From: SCGC-AAA076-P13 sp963926355
GTDB taxonomy: Bacteria > Pseudomonadota > Gammaproteobacteria > Magnimaribacterales > D2472
Direction: 5' to 3'
Assembly (NCBI GenBank): GCA_963926355.1
Contig: CAWUWW010000006.1
Coordinates: 62,001 to 126,000 of the forward strand
Length of the DNA: 64,000 nt
Part shown: piece by piece, positions 18,856-26,663 of the stretch
Position numbering within the stretch: position 1 is the stretch's first letter
Layout: each line of letters begins with the position of its first letter
Translations under genes and position numbers: made by a program
The notes under the pieces: generated by a model
What the model was told of the DNA's origin: nothing
What the model saw: only the letters and a program-made list of their open reading frames with translations
The model's database searches: none

Positions 18856-19434
18856 TTATATATTAAGGCTGATAGATTTGGCATCTATATTCAAATTAAT
18901 ATGAGAAGAAAAAATTATTGATTTATTTTTATCTAACTCATCCCGAAGAAATGAAGTCAGAAAAGATTGAGCTTCATCATCTAAACCTACACAGGGTTCA
19001 TCCAAAACTAATAATTCTGACTTGTTAAGAAAAATTTTTAACAAGGCTAATTTCTTTTGCTGTCCAAATGACAGACTAGATACAACCACATCCAACTTAT
19101 CATATAAATCTATGTCTTTAAGCAAAGTATAGACACTCTCATTGAGCTTAAGGTTTTGGAGAATTAAATTATCTTCAACTGTAAGATACTGTTTTAAAGC
19201 ATTTTTATGACCTAAATAGCATATATCAGAAGTTAATTTTGCCTCAATAAACCCTTTAGTTGGTTTGGATATGCCTAATATAATTCTTAGTAAAGTTGTC
19301 TTTCCCGACCCATTAGATCCAGTGATATGTATTGCTGAGCCAGAATTTACTTCAAAAGATATATTTTGAAAGAGCTTTTTTTCATTAATTTTATAGCTCA
19401 GGTTTTCTGCTTTAAAAAGATATGTCATTGTCAT
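18856..19434 (-). CDS. ccmA: Heme exporter ATP-binding protein CcmA
   Basis: CcmA is the ATPase of the CcmABCD complex and the first gene of the operon. The 192-residue protein shows Walker A GSNGSGKTT (about 39-47), the ABC signature LSFGQQKK (about 121-128), Walker B LLVLDEP (about 141-147) and a switch histidine in SSHINL. The length is slightly below the usual 200-215. Its start overlaps the stop of the upstream glycosyltransferase-like gene by one base, so the operon may be transcribed from further upstream. Confidence 0.94.
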   Translation of the reverse strand: MTMTYLFKAENLSYKINEKKLFQNISFEVNSGSAIHITGSNGSGKTTLLRIILGISKPTKGFIEAKLTSDICYLGHKNALKQYLTVEDNLILQNLKLNESVYTLLKDIDLYDKLDVVVSSLSFGQQKKLALLKIFLNKSELLVLDEPCVGLDDEAQSFLTSFLRDELDKNKSIIFSSHINLNIDAKSISLNI

Positions 19435-19946
19435 TAATCTAAATTAAGATTCTTAGTTCTTATTATAAGAGCAGGAAGTGGTTTTTGTGGATCTATTCTT
19501 GAATAAAATCTTTTTGAAATTTCTGAAAAATGAGATGAATCAAAGACACCCATTCCTCCAACTGAAAAATATAAGCGCTTGCTAAAATAAATACCCTGCT
19601 CGAGATTAGGTATGCTTCTTACTATAGTAGTAACTCTTTTTATATTTTGTATGATATTTTTTCTTGCCTGGCTAAACTCAAACCAACCCCAAGAAGATAG
19701 CCCTATTAAGGCAATTTTTTTCAATGCATCTTTGGCATCAGTATTTGGAAAGGAAGATGGGGGAAGAAGAACAATTATCTCCCCTTTTGCACTAGAGATT
19801 AATAGATCTAAATCATTTTCACTTGATAGAGATTCGGTTTGATTTGATAAAATATATTCCTCGTACTTATTCGCAGGAGGTAATTTTACATTCTTTAATC
19901 TAGTTTTTGAGCCAAGAACTATGTATGTAACTAATTCTTGACTCAA
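19434..19946 (-). CDS. Degenerate family 2 glycosyltransferase-like protein
   Basis: This 170-residue protein resembles a shortened member of the rSAM/selenodomain-associated GT2 family. The alignable parts, recognised by eye, are AKGEIIVLLPPSSFP, which sits where GT2 proteins have the A.GD..LFLHADT.LP segment, then WGWFEFS and QGIYFSKRLYFSVGGMG near the acceptor loop. The metal-binding His-Ala-Asp is replaced by Pro-Pro-Ser, and the N-terminal nucleotide-binding strand is shortened, so catalysis is doubtful. It sits between metY (8-base gap) and ccmA (1-base overlap). It may be a relic or have acquired a non-catalytic role. Confidence 0.5.
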   Translation of the reverse strand: MSQELVTYIVLGSKTRLKNVKLPPANKYEEYILSNQTESLSSENDLDLLISSAKGEIIVLLPPSSFPNTDAKDALKKIALIGLSSWGWFEFSQARKNIIQNIKRVTTIVRSIPNLEQGIYFSKRLYFSVGGMGVFDSSHFSEISKRFYSRIDPQKPLPALIIRTKNLNLD

Positions 19947-19954
19947 AATATTAT

Positions 19955-21247
19955 TTAGATTTTAGATAGTGCTTGTTCATAGTCAGCAATAATATCATCT
20001 ATATGTTCCAAACCAATCGAAAGCCTTACAAAGCTCGGAGAAACTCCTGCTGATGCTAGCTCTTCAGGTGTAAGTTGGCTATGCGTAGTACTTGCTGGAT
20101 GAATAGCAAGACTTCTAGAATCGCCAATATTTGCAACGTGATAAACCATCTCAAGTGCATTAATAAATTTTTTACCAGCCTCTACTCCGCCTTTAATTTC
20201 AAAGCCCATTAATCCTCCATTGCCACGGGTTAAGTACTTTTCTGCTCTTTCTTTGGCATGGCCTTCCATAAGCGAAGGATATATAACTTTTTCTACAGAG
20301 TCATGATTTGATAGGTATTGAGCTATCTTTTCTGCATTGCTGCAATGTTCTCTCATTCTCAAGGCCAAGGTTTCAAGGCCTTGAATAAACATAAATGCAT
20401 TAAAAGGACTCATTGCTGCCCCCATATCTCTTAGGATGGTTGTCCTAGCTTTAAGAATATACGCTATAGGACCAAGAGGCTTAACAGCTTCAGTCCATAT
20501 AGCACCGCCATAAGATGGATCAGGACTGTTTAGAGCTGGCTGTCTATCTGGAAATGATTCCCAGTCAAAGTTACCACTATCAACAATTATTCCACCAATT
20601 GAAGTACCGTGACCGCCAATAAATTTAGTTGTTGAGTGAATTATTATTGCAGCACCATGATCAAATGGCTTACAAATAACAGGAGCGGCAGTATTATCTA
20701 CAATTAATGGAATTCCTAAAGGTCTTCCTAATTCGGCAACCTCTGAAATAGGAAATACTTCAAAACTTGGATTAGGTAAAACTTCTCCATAATAAGCCCT
20801 GGTCTTATCATCCGTAGCATTTAGGAAGTTCTGTGGATCAGCTGGATCAACAAACCTAACCTCAATACCCATATCTGACATTGAATTTTTAAATTGGTTG
20901 TAAGTTCCTCCATATAGATGAGAAGAAGCAACTATATTATCGCCATTTTTAGCAATATTTTGAATAGCCATTGCCGAAGCAGCCTGTCCTGAGGCTACAG
21001 CCAAAGCACCGACACCGCCTTCTAGGGCTGCAATTCTATCTTCTAAAACTGCGCAAGTAGGATTCATTATTCTTGAATAAATATTTCCTAATTCAGATAA
21101 AGAAAAAAGGTTAGCAGCATGATCACAGTCATCAAATAGGAAACTTGAAGTTTGATGAATAGGAACAGCAACTGAGTTTGTGTTTTCGTCCTTTCTCCAC
21201 CCTGCATGGAGACCAATTGTTTCAGGGTTTGTATATATTTTGCTCAT
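19955..21247 (-). CDS. metY: O-acetylhomoserine sulfhydrylase / aminocarboxypropyltransferase
   Basis: MetY makes homocysteine from O-acetylhomoserine and sulfide, giving direct sulfhydrylation in methionine synthesis. The 430-residue protein is a Cys/Met-metabolism PLP enzyme. The PLP lysine is in HSTTKFIGGHGTSIGG near residue 209, and GLHAGWRKDENTNS and SQLTPEELASAGV are typical of the MetY branch. A good Shine-Dalgarno (AAAGGA) lies upstream. The leader contains a putative SAM-II/SAM-V type riboswitch and a promoter, so synthesis is probably repressed when S-adenosylmethionine is high. The family call is firm; use of acetyl rather than succinyl homoserine is inferred. Confidence 0.93.
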   Translation of the reverse strand: MSKIYTNPETIGLHAGWRKDENTNSVAVPIHQTSSFLFDDCDHAANLFSLSELGNIYSRIMNPTCAVLEDRIAALEGGVGALAVASGQAASAMAIQNIAKNGDNIVASSHLYGGTYNQFKNSMSDMGIEVRFVDPADPQNFLNATDDKTRAYYGEVLPNPSFEVFPISEVAELGRPLGIPLIVDNTAAPVICKPFDHGAAIIIHSTTKFIGGHGTSIGGIIVDSGNFDWESFPDRQPALNSPDPSYGGAIWTEAVKPLGPIAYILKARTTILRDMGAAMSPFNAFMFIQGLETLALRMREHCSNAEKIAQYLSNHDSVEKVIYPSLMEGHAKERAEKYLTRGNGGLMGFEIKGGVEAGKKFINALEMVYHVANIGDSRSLAIHPASTTHSQLTPEELASAGVSPSFVRLSIGLEHIDDIIADYEQALSKI

Positions 21248-21300
21248 AATGAATCCTTTAAATAAAGTTAAAAATTCAGCATAAAGGGAAGTATTAGTTC

Positions 21301-21353
21301 TAGGTTCTCTCTTTAGCCAATTTAGAACGCCGGCAAGCTGAAATCAAAAGGCG
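21301..21353 (-). promoter_or_regulatory. Putative SAM-II/SAM-V class riboswitch upstream of metY
   Basis: Read on the minus strand, the metY leader has a short P1 stem (CGCC at 21353-21350 with GGCG at 21331-21328). The P1 loop contains TGATTT and GCTTGC, and a downstream AAATTGGCTAAAGAG follows. These blocks, in this order, match the conserved core of the SAM-II pseudoknot aptamer as I recall it (UGAUUU, GCUUGC, then GCUAAAG). The loop CAGCTT can pair with AAATTG downstream (one mismatch) to make the pseudoknot. It sits 53 bases before the metY start, and I see no strong terminator after it, so translational control is likely. Confidence 0.62.
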
Positions 21354-21360
21354 TAAAATT

Positions 21361-21388
21361 ATTATATTGAAAAAAATATAAATAACAA
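21361..21388 (-). promoter_or_regulatory. Sigma-70-like promoter of metY
   Basis: On the minus strand, TTGTTA (21388-21383) and a perfect TATAAT (21366-21361) are separated by 16 bases. Transcription would begin about 7 bases downstream, right at the first stem of the putative riboswitch. The fit between the predicted start and the aptamer supports both calls. Confidence 0.65.
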
Positions 21389-21460
21389 TAGTTATAGCTT
21401 GATATTACTAGCATGTTCTACCTAAATAACTATAATTGAGATTTTAACGATAATAAAACC

Positions 21461-21859
21461 ATGGCAAAAAAATATAATAATTTTAGAATTGGCGGATCAC
21501 CTCATAATGTTAATGAAGATTATGCTGTATGGACAAACGACCTTTTACAAAGAGTTATTGCAAGTAAAACTGTAATCCAACCTAGTAAATCTACGCATGG
21601 CCACAAGTTAATTGATTCAGATGTTGTCTATATTATTACCAACGGAAGAGGAACTATGGAGGTTGTTGAATATGCAAATTCTGATGAGGGGCATGGATCT
21701 AATCCATCCTATGGAATTGAGCATAAAGACTCATACGACCTATCTTCTGGTGATGTTATTCTTATAGAATCAGGTGACTACTGCAAAGTAATTAACGACT
21801 CTGACCATGATCAGCTTACCTATCTAAGAATATTTGATAGAGGTGGCTGGAGAAAGTAA
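21461..21859 (+). CDS. Cupin-fold protein
   Basis: This 132-residue protein has the single conserved-barrel pattern of small cupins. Motif 1 is STHGHKLIDSDVVYIITNGRG (His46 and His48 as likely metal ligands), and motif 2 is LSSGDVILIESGDYCKVIN. There is no signal peptide, so it is probably cytoplasmic. It may be a sugar-phosphate isomerase-like or dioxygenase-like cupin; nothing in the sequence decides this. It is divergent from metY across a 213-base region and is followed by a MerC-like gene after 23 bases. Confidence 0.7.
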   Translation: MAKKYNNFRIGGSPHNVNEDYAVWTNDLLQRVIASKTVIQPSKSTHGHKLIDSDVVYIITNGRGTMEVVEYANSDEGHGSNPSYGIEHKDSYDLSSGDVILIESGDYCKVINDSDHDQLTYLRIFDRGGWRK

Positions 21860-21882
21860 ATTTTCTTCTTTATAACCACTTC

Positions 21883-22242
21883 ATGAAAGATAAACTAGGA
21901 ATATTTTTTTCAGGGCTCTGTGTAGTTCATTGCGTACTGTTTAGCTTATTGATTTGGGGTGGTGTTGGATCGGCAAGTTTTTTAAGCCTTTCTGAAGAGT
22001 TAGTTCACCCTATTTTATTAGTATTTGTTTTTATTGTAGGCCTAGTAAGCTTTCCTTCAGCCTACTTTGACCACAAAAGATTAGAGCCTATGGCTTTAGG
22101 ATTAATTGGAACTATAGGCCTTCTCGTGGCATTATTTCTAAATACTACGCTTGAGGTTGTTACAACTTTATTAAGCGGATCAATGCTTATTGCAGCCCAT
22201 CTTTGGAATCACAGACTTAGAAATAAGCTTAATTTAAGTTAA
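21883..22242 (+). CDS. MerC-domain small membrane protein
   Basis: This 119-residue protein has four predicted membrane helices and resembles the MerC family. The N-terminal CVVHC (Cys13, His16, Cys17) matches the CxxHC metal-binding motif of MerC, which transports mercuric ion in mer operons. There is no merA, merP or merR nearby, so the substrate here is uncertain, and many chromosomal MerC-like proteins are uncharacterised. The 3' end overlaps the convergent EEP hydrolase gene by 14 bases. Confidence 0.7.
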   Translation: MKDKLGIFFSGLCVVHCVLFSLLIWGGVGSASFLSLSEELVHPILLVFVFIVGLVSFPSAYFDHKRLEPMALGLIGTIGLLVALFLNTTLEVVTTLLSGSMLIAAHLWNHRLRNKLNLS

Positions 22243-23227
22243 TTCTAGCAACCATTGGAAAGTGATCAGAGACACCTTTTTTTGTCTTAGGATCAAACCT
22301 GTGAGGCTTACCTGAGTCTTTATAGGTATTAAAGTCTGTTTTTAAAACGTTGATACTATCTTTATCAAAAGATACACCTCTATCTCTTGAAACAAATATA
22401 GTATCAAGAAAATCCCAAGACTTCCCGTAACTATAATAGTAAGAGCCTTTGCAGGACAAGCACCCTTCCCTATGGGCTACATACCATTGATCTTCCTGAT
22501 TCTTATAAACACCTTCTTTAAGATCGTCTTTAGAGTTAAGGTTGAAATCACCAAGTGCAATAGAAGCATCGGAATGATAAAGTTGAAGTTCTTTTAATAA
22601 ATCAAATGATTCAATCCTCATCTGTAGATCATTAAAATTTGATGGGAAATGAACGTTATATATCCTTATTTTTTTGTTATTTAAAAATATGCTAGCTTCA
22701 AGAATTGGGCGCGTATCTTTTTTTTCAAATTGAGGAGAGAACTTAACATAATGAAGTTTTGGATCTGACATTTTGAATTTGGAAATAAAAGCATTATCAA
22801 TACCTCTCTTATCAGTTCCCTCAACAAGAACATAATCAATATATCCATAAGGCTTAAGCAGAATATAAAGTTGTTCTAAAATATTATTATTTTCAACTTC
22901 TTGCAATGCAATAATATCAGCGCCAGTATTGTCATAAGAAATAATATTTTTAACAAGATTGGCCAGCTTTGCATTCTTGGTGTCTTCATTCCAATCCAAA
23001 TATAGACACTCCATTCTCCACGCCTTTACATTAATGTTATGGCATGAATTTATATGTTCAAAAGATTCTTTATTTTCAATGGGGAGAAAAGCCTTATCGT
23101 CCTTATCTACATCGTCTAAGGTATCGAAAAGGTTTTGAGCATTAAGATTCATAATACTAAAAGACTCAGAGTAAAGATTGGGTATTAACAGGATGAAAAA
23201 TAAAAATAATTGAATTTTAGCTAACAT
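22229..23227 (-). CDS. Secreted endonuclease/exonuclease/phosphatase family hydrolase
   Basis: This 332-residue protein has a signal peptide (about residues 1-20) and an EEP fold. The key segments are MNLNAQNLFDT, ADIIALQEVENN (catalytic Glu), YNVHFPSN, LGDFNLNS and a terminal GVSDHFPMV with the catalytic Asp-His. It is probably a periplasmic or secreted nuclease or phosphodiesterase that could scavenge phosphate or nucleotides; the substrate is not evident. Four cysteines in the insert near residues 250-262 may form disulfides. It starts one base after the thioesterase gene ends, so the two are likely cotranscribed. Confidence 0.82.
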   Translation of the reverse strand: MLAKIQLFLFFILLIPNLYSESFSIMNLNAQNLFDTLDDVDKDDKAFLPIENKESFEHINSCHNINVKAWRMECLYLDWNEDTKNAKLANLVKNIISYDNTGADIIALQEVENNNILEQLYILLKPYGYIDYVLVEGTDKRGIDNAFISKFKMSDPKLHYVKFSPQFEKKDTRPILEASIFLNNKKIRIYNVHFPSNFNDLQMRIESFDLLKELQLYHSDASIALGDFNLNSKDDLKEGVYKNQEDQWYVAHREGCLSCKGSYYYSYGKSWDFLDTIFVSRDRGVSFDKDSINVLKTDFNTYKDSGKPHRFDPKTKKGVSDHFPMVARINLN

Positions 23228-23701
23228 TTATAAATCTCTTATTTTTAGCTTCAGATTAAAGGGAAAATTCTCATTAATTTTATTAGCAGCTTGATAGTTT
23301 AATAAATTCTTAAGCCTATTATCATCAAAATCGGTAACCTTTCTTGCGTTCAGGTCCATGTGCCCAAGAACAGTTTCAAATATAGCCGCAAGGTCACCCT
23401 CTTCGTTTAGGAGTATTCCAACAAAATGCAGTAGTTTATTGTTAACGTTATATAAATAAAATGATGGATATACCTTATCTCCGAGTCTGAATTCTTTAAG
23501 GTACCTAATACTATCCTCAAGGGTAAAAGTTGAAAAACCGCTTTCTACATACTCAGGGCTAAAATCTAGTTCTTTAATATACATAGAGGTGTAACAGCTA
23601 TCAAACATTTTGTAATAGTAGTTAACATTCATGTGTTTATTGTGATCACACATATCCTGAGAAACAGTTATTGGATCAGATAAATAAGGTAATGGATTCA
23701 T
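23228..23701 (-). CDS. Hotdog-fold thioesterase-like protein
   Basis: This 157-residue protein resembles 4HBT-type acyl-CoA thioesterases. The N-terminal segment QDMCDHNKHMNVNYYYKMFD corresponds to the helix-entry region with the catalytic Asp/His-Met-N pattern (D..GHMNN..Y in relatives), and FRLGDKVYPSFYLYN follows as the second strand. The probable substrate is an acyl- or aroyl-CoA. It lies directly upstream of the EEP hydrolase gene, and the terminator of the first TonB receptor precedes it. Confidence 0.7.
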   Translation of the reverse strand: MNPLPYLSDPITVSQDMCDHNKHMNVNYYYKMFDSCYTSMYIKELDFSPEYVESGFSTFTLEDSIRYLKEFRLGDKVYPSFYLYNVNNKLLHFVGILLNEEGDLAAIFETVLGHMDLNARKVTDFDDNRLKNLLNYQAANKINENFPFNLKLKIRDL

Positions 23702-23725
23702 AATATAGATAGTATGGGCTAAAAA

Positions 23726-23749
23726 AAAAGCCCAGTAAACTGGGCTTTT
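23726..23749 (-). terminator. Rho-independent terminator of the 23769-26480 receptor gene
   Basis: A perfect 10-base stem (AAAAGCCCAG with CTGGGCTTTT) surrounds a 4-base loop. On the minus strand it is followed by a run of T (complement of A at 23721-23729), the classical intrinsic terminator layout. It lies 20 bases after the receptor stop codon. Confidence 0.88.
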
Positions 23750-23768
23750 AAAATATCTTTTTTAAATT

Positions 23769-26480
23769 CTAGAAAGACGTACCAAACTTAAGACCCCATG
23801 TTCTTGGGTCAGTAAATGAACCGTATAGCTGACCACCTTGAAGGTTACTAGCTGCACGGATTGAATTTAACTGTCTGTCGTCAGCAAGATTCTTAGCATA
23901 TAAAGATACATACCAATCAGCGTCATTAGGCTCATGCTTAACTACAAGATCCCATGTTTTTTGCTCAGGGATATCAAATCTAGACATTCCAAAAGGATCG
24001 CCGTTAGCAGCTCCTCTGAATCTGTAAGCAATTCTAGCTGAAGTCATTCCATTATCAGTATTGATCATTTGTGTATAAGCTAAACTGTATGACAAGTCAG
24101 TAGTTCCTGGTAAATCAAAACCGTTAAGGTTTACTTCAGTACCAGCAGCTGCAGGACAGCCAGCTGAGAATGAGAATGGAACCGTACAATTATATCCAGC
24201 TGATTTAAATGCAACTACACCATTGTTACCAACAGCACCTGTTAAACCACCGATAGCATCAAGATTACCAAGATATGCAGCAGTTCCAGTGGCATTTGTT
24301 GGATTCATGTAATTAACAGCCATAGTGTCATTAGTGATTTCATTTTTAGCTTTTAACCAGCTAAATTCAACCAAACTAGTTTCTGATAGGTATAAGGACA
24401 TAAGGCCTTCAAAACCCATGATTTCAGCATCGGCATTGTAGTTATGTGATCCTTGATCTTCGATAGTAGCTAATAACATCCCTTGATTATTGTTATGGAA
24501 TATATTCATATTTAAAAGCATTGCTCCATCAAGTAAAATGCTTTTTATACCAAAGTCTAGAACTCCAGTTTCTTCTTGGTCATAAGTATCAGGATTTGAT
24601 CCTGCATTAACACCACCAGCTTTTATAGCAGTACTGTAGCTACCATAAACCATTATGTCGTTTGAAATATCATGCTGTAATGCAATTTTATAAGCAAAAG
24701 CATCATCTGTTTGAACTTTATATTGGCTATATCCTAAATCCATTCTATTAACATCTGGTTTAGAAGGTCCGCCATATGCAATCCAAAGCTGCCCAGCTAA
24801 ATCGTTGTAGTTCATACTTGCAACAGTATCGTCATTATAACGAGCGCCTAAAGTAAGTTTAGTTGCATCTGAAAGATCAACATACAACTCACCGTATAAA
24901 GCTTTTGATTTAATTCTTACGTGCTGATCACTAATAGTTCCACCAAGGTCCCAAGGAACAACAGCATCAGGATTGCCATAGACAGCCATAACAGCAGCCA
25001 TATCAGCAAAACCAGTGGCAGCAGCGCCTAATACAGACTGATAAAATGCAACTCCACCTTTTTTAGACCAATCTAAACCAAGGCTTTGCATAACTGCATT
25101 GTAAGGATGATTTGCAAAACTTGTCATGATTTGAGTACCAGCAGTTTGAACTCTGTACTCGTTATCATTTCTTTGATCATAATTGTAGTAACCAACAGTG
25201 AAGTTAACAGGACCGTCATAGTCTGAAACTAAGTTAATTTCTGCTTGGTCAGACCAAGTGCTCACGTCAGAAAAGTTATAAGCTCTATCAGTAGTAACTA
25301 CTTCACAGAATTGTTTTTGGCCACCAAAACATAAATTTGCTGAAATTGGAGGCAATCCAAGAGCTGCTAAAGCACCTGTTAATGGAGCAGAAGATATACT
25401 ACCGTCATCATCATTCATTTGATGAAAATCTCTATTATCATAAGAGTACTTAATAATCATTCTTAATGAGTCATTAATATCATGGTTAAGCTCTAAATTT
25501 GCAATTGAAACATCTTGCTCATGCGTAGGCTCTCTATCAAGGTATAAAGTACCAAATCCATCAGACAATGAAGCACCGTATCTATTTGCAATTACTCCAG
25601 AATCTAGTAGTCCAAGAAATCCAAATAAACCAGCAACGTGACCTCTTGTATCTGCAGCAGTGTTTATACTGCCTCTTTCATAAGGACTACATCCATAAAA
25701 CTGATCTTGTTTACAAAAAGTGACTTCTTCTTGTGGTCTGTTGTCATCACTAGATTGCTCTGAATAAGTTAATTTTAATTGTGTTGTATCAGAAATATCC
25801 CAATCTAGTGAAAGTCTTAGACCTAGATCATTTCTGTCATCCATTTTATTTCCAGTAGCACCGTTAGTGACCATTCCATCTCTTTTATTAGACATAACAG
25901 CCAATCTTGTTCTTACAGAATCTGAAAGAGGAAGGTTTATAACAGCATTAGTTGTTTGCTTACCCCAAGTACCCACTTCAATATCAACACTTCCTTCTAC
26001 TTCGCTTGAAGGTCTAGCTGTAACTAAGTTAATAACTCCAGCAACTGAATTTCTTCCAAATAATGTTCCTTGAGGTCCTTTAAGAACTTCAATTCTTTCA
26101 AGATCCATAAAGCCCATGTCATTCATATAACTAACATTAGTACTATGACCATTAACCGATGTAACCATTGAGGAAACAACAGCAGCTCCAACTCCGTAAG
26201 AGCCGATACCTCTCATAGTAAAACCTGAACCAGAACCAACACCTTTAGCTACTTCAAAACCAGGAACCACTTCTGCCAAATCTGTTAAGTCATAGATTTG
26301 ATCAGCTGATAATTGGTCGCTTGAAAAAGCTTCAATTGATAAAGCAAGATCTTGAATAGATTCTGCTTTCTTGGTTGCGGTAACAACTACTTCCTCGATC
26401 TCTTGTGCAGAAGCTGCAACAGAGATGAATACTATATTAAGTAGTAACGCATTTTTTAAAAATAATTTTATATTTGACAT
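23769..26480 (-). CDS. TonB-dependent outer-membrane receptor (copy 1)
   Basis: This 903-residue receptor would import a large or scarce substrate across the outer membrane with TonB energy. It has a signal peptide (about residues 1-25), a TonB-box-like EIEEVVVTATKK, a plug domain with LKGPQGTLFGRNSVAGVIN, and a beta-barrel ending in FGTSF with a terminal Phe. It belongs to the group with the VVVTATKKAES start common in marine gammaproteobacteria, whose substrates are usually unknown. The start is preceded by a strong Shine-Dalgarno (AAGGGG). It is a close paralog of the next receptor upstream and is probably transcribed separately, since each has its own terminator. Confidence 0.93.
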   Translation of the reverse strand: MSNIKLFLKNALLLNIVFISVAASAQEIEEVVVTATKKAESIQDLALSIEAFSSDQLSADQIYDLTDLAEVVPGFEVAKGVGSGSGFTMRGIGSYGVGAAVVSSMVTSVNGHSTNVSYMNDMGFMDLERIEVLKGPQGTLFGRNSVAGVINLVTARPSSEVEGSVDIEVGTWGKQTTNAVINLPLSDSVRTRLAVMSNKRDGMVTNGATGNKMDDRNDLGLRLSLDWDISDTTQLKLTYSEQSSDDNRPQEEVTFCKQDQFYGCSPYERGSINTAADTRGHVAGLFGFLGLLDSGVIANRYGASLSDGFGTLYLDREPTHEQDVSIANLELNHDINDSLRMIIKYSYDNRDFHQMNDDDGSISSAPLTGALAALGLPPISANLCFGGQKQFCEVVTTDRAYNFSDVSTWSDQAEINLVSDYDGPVNFTVGYYNYDQRNDNEYRVQTAGTQIMTSFANHPYNAVMQSLGLDWSKKGGVAFYQSVLGAAATGFADMAAVMAVYGNPDAVVPWDLGGTISDQHVRIKSKALYGELYVDLSDATKLTLGARYNDDTVASMNYNDLAGQLWIAYGGPSKPDVNRMDLGYSQYKVQTDDAFAYKIALQHDISNDIMVYGSYSTAIKAGGVNAGSNPDTYDQEETGVLDFGIKSILLDGAMLLNMNIFHNNNQGMLLATIEDQGSHNYNADAEIMGFEGLMSLYLSETSLVEFSWLKAKNEITNDTMAVNYMNPTNATGTAAYLGNLDAIGGLTGAVGNNGVVAFKSAGYNCTVPFSFSAGCPAAAGTEVNLNGFDLPGTTDLSYSLAYTQMINTDNGMTSARIAYRFRGAANGDPFGMSRFDIPEQKTWDLVVKHEPNDADWYVSLYAKNLADDRQLNSIRAASNLQGGQLYGSFTDPRTWGLKFGTSF

Positions 26481-26620
26481 GATTTCCCCTTGTGAATGTC
26501 TATTTACAAATCGTAGAGTAGGCTAATTAGAGAGAAAATTAACTAAAAATTGCATACAAATTATATATATAAATATAATTGGTATTTCATGATCTATTAG
26601 ATTATTTTTACAACACAAAA

Positions 26621-26644
26621 AAAAGGCTGGTAAACCAGCCTTTT
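26621..26644 (-). terminator. Rho-independent terminator of the 26664-29558 receptor gene
   Basis: A perfect stem (AAAAGGCTGG with CCAGCCTTTT) around a 4-base loop is followed on the minus strand by a T-run (complement of A at 26617-26624). It lies 20 bases after the receptor stop codon, the same distance and design as the terminator of the paralogous receptor. Confidence 0.88.
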
Positions 26645-26663
26645 AATTAACTAATCCTTTTAA

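Noticed and set aside
18849..18884. Upstream start of ccmB at 18884
   Set aside because: It would add 12 residues and overlap ccmA by 29 bases; the start at 18848 fits the family better, though it is not proven.
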